A DNA stretch of 64,000 nt from Haliea salexigens DSM 19537 (GTDB lineage Bacteria; Pseudomonadota; Gammaproteobacteria; Pseudomonadales; Halieaceae), in NCBI RefSeq assembly GCF_000423125.1, contig NZ_AUHJ01000004.1, positions 186,001 to 250,000 of the forward strand, read 5' to 3'. A model generated the notes under the pieces. That model was given only the letters and a program-made list of their open reading frames with translations. It made no database searches and was not told the origin of the DNA. Shown here one piece after another: positions 57,901-64,000 of this stretch (the stretch's first letter is position 1; every line of letters begins with the position of its first letter). Made by a program: the position numbers and the translations under genes.

Positions 57901-60900
57901 CGCGCGCGGTAAACGGTTCCCGGGATCGTTGAAACCAGCCTGCTGTACTCCTGGTCGCGCAGGGTAAGGGCTCGCTGCATGGCCTTGCGGTCGGTGATAT
58001 CGCGCAGTGATGAAATAATACGTAAACCCGTACCCTGCCCCATCGGGTTGAGACTGATCTCGACGGGAATAAGATGTCCGTCTCGGTGCGCTGCAAGCAG
58101 TTCGCGAGCGTTGCTGTTGCGAAGTGCGCCCGCGCGCGCAGCGTTGACAAAAGCGTCGCGCATGGCCACGTCCCCCTGGCGCTGATCCTCGGGCATGAGA
58201 ATTTCCACGCTTTCGCCGATCATTTCACCAGGGCGGTACCCAAACAGTTCCAATGCACGCCGGTTAACCAGCGTAATAAAACCGTCGGCGTCCGTTATCA
58301 CCAACGCATCCGGCGCCGATTCCAGCAGTGCCTCAAACTGCTGTTGCTTTTCCGCTTCCTGTCGCCGCGCCAACTCCAGTTCGGTCACATCAAAATTGAC
58401 ACCGGTCATGAACACGGATTTGCCCGTATCATCGCAGCGTACCTGGCCGCGGGCGTGCACATAGATAACACTGCCATCGGGATGTAGCAGACGGTAGTCC
58501 GCCTCCACAGGAGCGGCTGTTGTCACGCCGCGCTGCAGCGCTTGTAACAGCACCTCGCGGTCGTCCGGATGTACCAGAGACATATACCACTCGCCGTCTG
58601 GCTGGGCATCACCGGGGTCAATACCCAGCTCACGAAGGAATCTGTCTTCCCAATACCATTGGTCAGCGAGGATATCCCACTCCCAAATAGACGCCCGTGC
58701 AGCACGCAGGGAGTCGGTTCTATTCCGCTCCGCGTCATTCAACTCGGTCAGCAATCGACGCGTCTCAGTGACATCTTGCAGCAAGCCTACATAGTGACTG
58801 ATGCCACCTGCCGGGTCGGAGACCGGCGCGATGACCTGATCACACCAGATCAGGCGCCCTTCACGGGTAACATTGGCGATCTCGCGATGCCAGACTTCGC
58901 CCGCAGCAATGGTCCGCCAGAGGTCTTCATAGAAGGAGGGCTCCATCTCGCCACTCTTCAGCAGGCGCGGGGTCTGCCCGACCGCCTCTGCGGCTGGATA
59001 ACCAGTGAGCCGCGTAAACGCCGGATTGACATACTCGATACAGCCGTTGGTATCGGTGATGAGCACCGATACCGGACTTTGCTCTACCGCCGAACCAACG
59101 GCACGCATTTCCTCGCTCTGTTCGCGCAACTGACGCTGCAGGTAGCGGCGTCCGCGGTCGGAGAGCCGCAGCACGAAAGCCAGCATGCTGATAACCAGGA
59201 TGGTAATGGCCAGCGCCACCGCATACACCAGACGCTCCACCAGCCGGTGCTGCTGCAGCACTTCCGCAACGTCGATTTCAGTTGCCACACCCAAGTCCAG
59301 CAACGACGACCAGGCCCAGGCACCCATCACCGGCACACCTCTGTAGTCGCGATAGCCCTGGGTGTCGACTCCCTCCAGCCCGGAGCTGGCCTGGCCAGCC
59401 ATCCGGGTGAGTGGCCAGGTATCCCTCGGCGTCGCAGGCGATTCACCCTCGAGCAGGTTTACTCCGGGGTCCGTGAGCAGCGGGTAGCCGCGGGGCGAGC
59501 TGATCCCCGGATAACGCTCGCCAAGCCGGCGGAAGTCGGCGAAGAAGCGCGAGCCGCCAAGCACCTCTCCTCGGCGATTGAAAATGAAGCTTTCACCGGT
59601 CTTGCCCGCTCTCGCCGCGTGTAGCAGCGAATCCACTTCCGCGCGATTTCCCGATTCAATCAGCAGGAATGCCACGGTATTACCGTCGGCATCGGACACC
59701 GCTTGTAGCAGCGCCAGGTGGTGGTCATGTTCACTGACATCGTGGTCGATGGCCAGCAGCAAGTGACCGCTGCCAGCGGCAACTGAGTCAATATATTCCG
59801 CGATAGATTCCAGCGCATACAGCTTGCCAGGCTGGACACCCTCGCTACCGGTGATCACCTTTCCCCGGGGACTCAACAGGACGAAGTAGGGACTGTGGTT
59901 GTTGGAACGCGCCGAAATTAGTTGCTGCAGCGCTCGCGCCGAGACTTCTGGTTCACCAGGGGTCCCACTGCGAGCCAATGCCGCAACATGGCCCCGTACG
60001 TCGTCAGCGCGCAACAGCTCCAGCAGAAAGAGCACCTGTCGCTCAAACCACAATTCCAGCCCTGACTGCACCCCGCTGTTGATGGAGTTCAGGATGAGCG
60101 CCTGATTGGACCTCGCCTCCGACTCCAGACGATTCAAGGTGGCCTGCGCGGCGAGCACAGTAATACTCAGGAACAACAGAGCAACGGCATAGACGACAAC
60201 GCGAAAACGCACGCCCGAGAACAGCGTCAGCTGGCGCTGGGGACTGATACCACGCAACAGAAACAACAACGTGGCAACAACCAGAGCAACAATAACCGCA
60301 AGCCCTACAAGCACTTCCAGAGATTCGCCCATCAGGACCGAGCCCCCGCGGGCAGCAGGGCGCAACGTCTGGTCGGTGACTTGCCATCGCCCGAGTATCT
60401 CGGCGCGCTCGTGGCGGGAGATGGTATCCAGCGCCTTGCGCAGCAGTCGGTCAAGGGCCACCTGGTCCTTGCGCACTGCGAGCCGCAGCCGGGTCAGATC
60501 CGGATCGGGCAGACGATAATCGCCGGTGATCGCAAGTCGACCGAGCAAATTGGCGGTAATCTGTTGGTGTAGTACAGGATACACCCCTACAGTCGCATCT
60601 GCCTCGCCGAGGGCTACTGCCATCAGGGATTCTACCGTGCCATCGGCAATCACCAGCTCGATGTCCGGGTGCAATTCAGGCAACAGGCTCTCGGTGAAAA
60701 AACCGCGCGGCACAGCAACTCGCAGGGTACTCCCCGGCGGGAGTGAGGTTACCGGTGCATCGAGGTGGCTCGCGATGCCTACGGGCGCTGAGCCATAAGG
60801 AGGAGAAAACAGCATCGACTGCTCACGCCCTGGCGTGCGCACGGTGTTGAGCAGAACATCAATACTGCCATTCAACAGCCGGTCTTCGAGCTCCGACCAG

Positions 60901-61220
60901 TGCTCAGGACCGACGAATTCGAGCTCGACACCAAGGCGCTGCGCGACCCGACGTATGACATCAACAGAGAAGCCCTGCGGCCTGCCATCTTCGTAAAAAT
61001 TGTAGGGAGCCCAGTCGACCTCGCTGCCCACACGCAATACAGGGTGCGCCTGGAGCCAGGCTTCCTCTTCTGCGGTCAGGGTCAGCTGGTCGCTGGCCGC
61101 GGCACTGACTGCGCCCGAGCAAGCGCCCGCGAGACACAACGCCAGTAGCGACAGAATGCGAATCGCCTGGCGGGAAAGTACTGGCAGCAGGGCCGCTAAC
61201 CGCAGGACGCGTGCTTGCAC
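54912..61220 (-). CDS. Very large hybrid sensor histidine kinase (SBP-Cache-5 PAS-HK-REC-REC-Hpt)
   Basis: 2102 residues from GTG 61220; an open frame reaches 61280 but only with a TTG start overlapping the next gene. Order: signal peptide; periplasmic SBP_bac_3 domain (about 57-282); two membrane helices (302-323, 338-358); Cache-like domain (365-650); helix (664-685); PAS domains at about 708-820, 830-947, 960-1080, 1090-1210 and 1220-1345; HisKA with H1379 (SHEIRTP); HATPase ([22 protein letters not shown]); receiver 1 (1613-1735) with Asn1666 in place of the phospho-Asp; receiver 2 with D1811; Hpt with H1962 (AHSLKG). It is upstream-coupled with the HD-GYP regulator. Confidence 0.92.
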   Translation of the reverse strand: MQARVLRLAALLPVLSRQAIRILSLLALCLAGACSGAVSAAASDQLTLTAEEEAWLQAHPVLRVGSEVDWAPYNFYEDGRPQGFSVDVIRRVAQRLGVELEFVGPEHWSELEDRLLNGSIDVLLNTVRTPGREQSMLFSPPYGSAPVGIASHLDAPVTSLPPGSTLRVAVPRGFFTESLLPELHPDIELVIADGTVESLMAVALGEADATVGVYPVLHQQITANLLGRLAITGDYRLPDPDLTRLRLAVRKDQVALDRLLRKALDTISRHERAEILGRWQVTDQTLRPAARGGSVLMGESLEVLVGLAVIVALVVATLLFLLRGISPQRQLTLFSGVRFRVVVYAVALLFLSITVLAAQATLNRLESEARSNQALILNSINSGVQSGLELWFERQVLFLLELLRADDVRGHVAALARSGTPGEPEVSARALQQLISARSNNHSPYFVLLSPRGKVITGSEGVQPGKLYALESIAEYIDSVAAGSGHLLLAIDHDVSEHDHHLALLQAVSDADGNTVAFLLIESGNRAEVDSLLHAARAGKTGESFIFNRRGEVLGGSRFFADFRRLGERYPGISSPRGYPLLTDPGVNLLEGESPATPRDTWPLTRMAGQASSGLEGVDTQGYRDYRGVPVMGAWAWSSLLDLGVATEIDVAEVLQQHRLVERLVYAVALAITILVISMLAFVLRLSDRGRRYLQRQLREQSEEMRAVGSAVEQSPVSVLITDTNGCIEYVNPAFTRLTGYPAAEAVGQTPRLLKSGEMEPSFYEDLWRTIAAGEVWHREIANVTREGRLIWCDQVIAPVSDPAGGISHYVGLLQDVTETRRLLTELNDAERNRTDSLRAARASIWEWDILADQWYWEDRFLRELGIDPGDAQPDGEWYMSLVHPDDREVLLQALQRGVTTAAPVEADYRLLHPDGSVIYVHARGQVRCDDTGKSVFMTGVNFDVTELELARRQEAEKQQQFEALLESAPDALVITDADGFITLVNRRALELFGYRPGEMIGESVEILMPEDQRQGDVAMRDAFVNAARAGALRNSNARELLAAHRDGHLIPVEISLNPMGQGTGLRIISSLRDITDRKAMQRALTLRDQEYSRLVSTIPGTVYRARADEHWTMLYMNDAVEDLTGYPASEFINNAVRSYASIIHPDDVEHVSSTILAAVAEDRTFALEYRIIDGRGEVRYLFETGRSEHGDGGTSDTLVGTLIDITPRMRAEQQQQESEQRLLLIAEAADLGLWEYLREGDRFITNVNFTRLMRYEPLELRESADTWSPLRHGLDTVVRLTHPDDLPRSLKVASDCLEGRMDLYRCEHRQLCADGEWRWFLDVGQVVERDDNGRMTRIAGVRINHHVERLLTQELETARDEAQAATAAKSSFLANMSHEIRTPMNAIMGMTHLVQRTRLDDRQRDYLEKIELSATTLLAIINDILDFSKIEAGKLSIETIAFSLEEVFDRLANTTGMRAAEKHIEFLFRLSPELPRLVLGDPVRLGQILVNLCSNAVKFTDEGGEVIAAVDVLEHSDDHFVLHFSVSDTGIGLTAEQQSMLFQAFSQADPSTTRKYGGTGLGLAICKNLVDMMGGDIWVESEYGVGSVFHFTLPCGVQEAPAVLEPPQHRVRVLVVDENASAREILGNYLTALGFQLGYAANGTAAMEELQRSAPENPYTVLLVNWKLGAITGADLVQQLEDDGSIAELPPVVMMSAFSPAEVEQAAGNLSIASFLIKPVTPSTLFDAIMQAVEGQRQNGRTASSVAGDMQVALTSLRGAHVLLVEDNLVNQDVARELLEGYGIQVTIAGHGREALELLEAQRFDGVLMDCQMPVMDGYEATRRLRANPRIADLPVIAMTANVLPGDREQVLAAGMNDHIGKPLDVALMLTTMARWIVPARPVDEVDAGPERPRELRAYLSSAVHELPGVDVAAGLARLQGNEGLYGRILHGFAIDQAQFVHDYGTAVQEEDWQQAKMRAHSLKGLAGTLGAAQLAQAAAELESVTHPDLQGSGDLQAALLTVESQLRPLLEALQALPLAPAEAEDSASTKKSAASVSAVLLTLRSLLADDDASARPVLEDQASLLRSAAHDRYRALQRALATYDYERALTLVDDWLARDG

Positions 61221-61221
61221 C

Positions 61222-62277
61222 CTAACTGTCCAGGCCCAGCTCGTGGGGTGGATCTTCTTCCCGGTAGCGGCTCCGCACAATCTCCATCTCGGGAATGCAC
61301 TTCAGGAAACAATCGACAAGATGCGGTTCGAAATGCAGCCCCGACTGCGAGACGATCCAGTCAACCGCCTTCTGCACCGGCCAGGCCTCCTTGTAGGGGC
61401 GCTTGCTGGTGAGCGCATCGAACACGTCCGCGACGGCAACGATACGCCCCACCCGGGGTATCTCCTCGCCGGCCAGCCCGTGCGGGTAGCCACTGCCGTC
61501 CCATTTCTCATGGTGCGACAAAGCAACCACAGAGGCCATGGTAAGCAAGCCGGACCCTGCGGTCTCGCCCAGGATTTCGGCGCCGATGGCCGCATGGGTC
61601 TTCATGATTTCCCATTCCGCCGGCGTGAGTTTGCCGGGCTTCTGCAGGATACGGTCGGGTATGCCAATCTTGCCGATGTCATGCATGGGCGCGGCGTCGA
61701 GCAGCAACTCCGCTTCCAATTCGTCCATGCCAGCCGCCAGGGCGATCAGGCGGGAATAGTGGCTCATGCGAATGACGTGTAGGCCGGTTTCGTTATCCTT
61801 ATACTCCGCAGCCCTGCCGAGCCGACGGATAATCTGCAGCCGGGTGTCGTTGAGCTGCACCGTGCGCTGACGCACCTTGCGCTCGAGCTCCTGGTTCTGG
61901 TCGTGCAGCGCAAGATGGGTGCGCACCCGAGCCAGCACCACCGGCGGACTCACCGGTTTGGTGATGTAGTCCACTGCACCCATCTCCAGGCCGCGCAGTT
62001 CATCTTTCGGGTCGATACTGGCGGTGGCGAAGATTATGGGGATGTGGCGGGTGGTGTAGTCTTCCTTCAACGCCCGACACACCTCGAACCCGTCCATCTC
62101 GGGCATCATGATGTCAAGCAGAATCAGATCCGGCGGCGTTTTGCGCACAATCTCCAGCGCCCGACGCCCGCGTGTGGCTACCTTGACCCGGTAGGTATCG
62201 CGCAGGACTTCAGACAATATGTCGATATTCTCCGGCATATCGTCAACGACGAGCACTGTCCTCTTATGATTCTCCAT
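61222..62277 (-). CDS. HD-GYP response regulator (cyclic-di-GMP phosphodiesterase)
   Basis: 351 residues from ATG 62277. Receiver domain (about 5-120) with D55 in [13 protein letters not shown] and K in [14 protein letters not shown] domain (about 155-340) with HD in [15 protein letters not shown] and [14 protein letters not shown], which is the GYP signature. Family members hydrolyse cyclic-di-GMP. The kinase gene starts 2 bases after its stop, suggesting that the two form a signalling pair. The frame is open to 62391 but lacks a family-like start. Confidence 0.93.
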   Translation of the reverse strand: MENHKRTVLVVDDMPENIDILSEVLRDTYRVKVATRGRRALEIVRKTPPDLILLDIMMPEMDGFEVCRALKEDYTTRHIPIIFATASIDPKDELRGLEMGAVDYITKPVSPPVVLARVRTHLALHDQNQELERKVRQRTVQLNDTRLQIIRRLGRAAEYKDNETGLHVIRMSHYSRLIALAAGMDELEAELLLDAAPMHDIGKIGIPDRILQKPGKLTPAEWEIMKTHAAIGAEILGETAGSGLLTMASVVALSHHEKWDGSGYPHGLAGEEIPRVGRIVAVADVFDALTSKRPYKEAWPVQKAVDWIVSQSGLHFEPHLVDCFLKCIPEMEIVRSRYREEDPPHELGLDS

Positions 62278-62365
62278 TGACGCATCGCTCCATCGCGCAT
62301 TGCCAGTAAGACCCACCGAGAAGTGTAGACGATGTAAGCGTCCGCGCGCAGGTATGTGCCCTACA

Positions 62366-63121
62366 CTAGCGCTGCGCGAGCTCGCGTGCAATCACCACGC
62401 GCACCAGTGGATTGAAGGGAAAACCGATATGGCTGGCGGGCACGGCAACATTGCGCACCCAGCGCGCGTCCGCCCCACACTGGGCAATGTCGCGCCCCAC
62501 AATACCATCTGTCTTGCTGTACAAAGCCAGCACCGGCAGCTGCAATTCACCCTGATAGGCGTGCTCTGTCCAGCGGCGAATGCCCTCTTCGTCCGCCGGG
62601 CCCGGGTTGCGCCCGCTCATCAGACGGTAGAGCGCGGTGCCACGGGGGTCACCATAGGGCGTGCCCAGCGTAATCACGCGCTGCAACCACTGCGGGTAAC
62701 GGTGCGCCAGGGCGACGGCCACCAATCCACCCAGGCTCCAGCCGATCAACGTGACCTTGCGTCCGGTGCGCTCAAACTCCTGTTCCACCCGCTCCGCAAC
62801 GCGGGCCTCCGTTTCGCTGCGCGCAGCGAGGGCAGCCTCCAGGCTCGCCGCCCGATCCCCGCCGCCGTGGCGTCCCAGCCCCCAAGGCAGTGCATGATAG
62901 CCCTGTTCATTGAGAAACCGGCGCAGGCCTGCCGTAGACGCATCGGCGGCCATGAACCCGGGAAGTACGATAATGCTGTGGCCATCCCCTCGCGGCAGGC
63001 GCCGTAGCAGGGGACGCAGTACAGCACTGCCACCCATCTCCAAAAAAACCCGCCCCACCTCGGTGACGCTGTGGCGAAGCAGCGGTGGCTGTGGCGGCAC
63101 CGGGGTGCTGGCTGCTGACAT
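62366..63121 (-). CDS. Alpha/beta hydrolase (lipase/PGAP1-like)
   Basis: 251 residues from ATG 63121 (GTG at 63136 is an alternative; GAGG sits 9 bases before 63121). IIVLPGFMAADASTAGLRRF is the oxyanion region, S in GWSLGG the nucleophile, D in LYSKTDGIV the acid and H in ASHIGF the base. No signal peptide. Its substrate is probably an ester but cannot be named. On the same strand as the HD-GYP gene, 88 bases upstream. Confidence 0.87.
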   Translation of the reverse strand: MSAASTPVPPQPPLLRHSVTEVGRVFLEMGGSAVLRPLLRRLPRGDGHSIIVLPGFMAADASTAGLRRFLNEQGYHALPWGLGRHGGGDRAASLEAALAARSETEARVAERVEQEFERTGRKVTLIGWSLGGLVAVALAHRYPQWLQRVITLGTPYGDPRGTALYRLMSGRNPGPADEEGIRRWTEHAYQGELQLPVLALYSKTDGIVGRDIAQCGADARWVRNVAVPASHIGFPFNPLVRVVIARELAQR

Positions 63122-63181
63122 CGTTCTATTCCTCACACTTGAGCAGAATATACGGCGGACCGCAGGGCCGGATCACCGCGT

Positions 63182-64000
63182 TCACAGATCAACCGCGCGG
63201 CCCGCCTGACGTCGCGTGATGTAGCCCGCCCGATACAGCCACGCCAGAGTATCGTGAAGACTGTCCTGCAAAGGGCGGAACTGGAATTCCAGCTCCTCTT
63301 CCACCCGGCTATTGTCCAGCGGCACCCAGCGCGTGGCGTATTCCATCGCCTCCAATCCGAAGGGCAGGTCCACTGGCAAGTGGCGGCTGACACGGTCATA
63401 CAACTGGCCTCCGAGACGGGCCGCAAGGCCGGGCAGGGGCAGTTTCAGCAAGCGCCGCCCGGTAACGGCTTCCAGCGCTTCGGCGAGCGCCTGCCAGTCG
63501 AGGTAGTGGCCTCCCATGACATACCGATTGCCGGGCGTGGATTCTTCCAGCAACCGCCTGTGCACCTCAGCCAGATCACGCACATCGACGTACTGGGTGC
63601 CCGACGAGGTGCAGGGAACAATGCCCTTCAAAAGCAACTGCAGCCCCTGGTGCGGCTCGGTGAAGCCCGGATCATCAGGCCCGATCACCTGCGCCGGGTA
63701 AGTGATCGCCACAGAAGCACCCTGCGCCTGTAAGTCGCGCACGTATTCCTCGCAGGCCACCTTGGAGCGCCCGTAGGCATTGCGCGCCCGGCCCGGCGGC
63801 GAGGCTTCGGTGAGTACGCCGGCGTGCGGATCGTACAGCGCAGTCACACTGGAGACGTGCACAACACGCGTAAGCCCCCGCTCGACCGCACCCCCGACGA
63901 CCCACTGCGTACCCTCGACATTGGTTCGCCACACGCGATCCGCATCCGCTGCGTGGGTGGAAACCATGGCTGCGGAGTGCACCACCGCATCACAGCCATC
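63182..64000 (-). CDS. NAD-dependent epimerase/dehydratase, extended SDR (5' end outside window)
   Basis: At least 273 codons; the frame continues past 64000 (DGCDAVVHSAAMVS at the edge). Extended-SDR features: VVHVSSVTALYDPHAG (catalytic Ser region), NAYGRSKVACEEYVRDLQAQ (YxxxK), and TYPAQVIGPDDPGFTEPHQG. The N-terminal GxxGxxG is outside. Members include NAD(P)-dependent steroid dehydrogenases and dihydroflavonol-reductase-like enzymes. It is upstream of the alpha/beta hydrolase on the same strand. Confidence 0.88.
   Translation of the reverse strand, partial: DGCDAVVHSAAMVSTHAADADRVWRTNVEGTQWVVGGAVERGLTRVVHVSSVTALYDPHAGVLTEASPPGRARNAYGRSKVACEEYVRDLQAQGASVAITYPAQVIGPDDPGFTEPHQGLQLLLKGIVPCTSSGTQYVDVRDLAEVHRRLLEESTPGNRYVMGGHYLDWQALAEALEAVTGRRLLKLPLPGLAARLGGQLYDRVSRHLPVDLPFGLEAMEYATRWVPLDNSRVEEELEFQFRPLQDSLHDTLAWLYRAGYITRRQAGRAVDL

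Noticed and set aside
55845-59624. Long plus-strand frames opposite the hybrid kinase
   Set aside because: Shadows of a GC-rich coding region; the kinase frame has all motifs.

Overview
The window looks like chromosomal DNA of a marine, aerobic gammaproteobacterium. Evidence is the TonB receptor, the 3-ketosteroid-dehydrogenase-like and Rieske enzymes, the DUF4398/OmpA pair, the DUF6316 protein and Gram-negative RND efflux systems. Family-level placement (perhaps Halieaceae or relatives) is a guess. I recognise no rRNA, tRNA or CRISPR array.

Region 1 (1-21.1 kb) is a copper-resistance region. A CopR/CopS-like two-component system (copS cut by the window edge) is divergent from copA (multicopper oxidase), copB, an APC permease, a copper P1B-ATPase and a ferritin-like protein. 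A minus-strand block at 8.0-14.3 kb holds an ATP-grasp protein, a DMT exporter, a glutaredoxin-MauE fusion overlapping an ion channel, an ICMT-like protein and several small membrane proteins (DUF2933- and DUF5676-like). A plus-strand DUF411-cusCBA operon follows. The same 16-bp palindrome arms (ATTACA-N4-TGTAAT) lie upstream of copA and upstream of the DUF411-cus operon, which suggests one regulator for both.

Region 2 (21.4-24.5 kb) is an insertion scar. Two complete IS3-family elements each have terminal repeats, 4-bp target duplications and an A_AAA_AAG frameshift site. There is also an inverted partial copy of the first element, a CBS-domain gene split by the second element, and a short relic of a second phage-type integrase.

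Region 3 (24.5-38.7 kb) is a Co/Ni/Zn/Cd island: dmeF, a decayed methyltransferase, a decayed second dmeF, an rcnR-type repressor with its operator, czcICBA, two more CDF transporters, a MerR regulator with a textbook 19-bp-spacer promoter, about 1 kb of unexplained structured DNA, and an intact P4-type tyrosine integrase at the right edge.

Region 4 (38.9-64 kb) appears to be more GC-rich core chromosome. It has an OmpA/DUF4398 lipoprotein pair, an alpha/beta-hydrolase-cyclophilin fusion, YihY, a VOC protein, then two convergent gene runs (TonB receptor, SnoaL-like, thioesterase, haem-containing PQQ dehydrogenase, DUF2855; facing SnoaL-like, SDR, Rieske oxygenase, KstD-like flavoprotein) that look like a catabolic locus for a steroid- or terpenoid-like compound. 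A very large hybrid sensor kinase with its HD-GYP response regulator, an alpha/beta hydrolase and a truncated epimerase follow.
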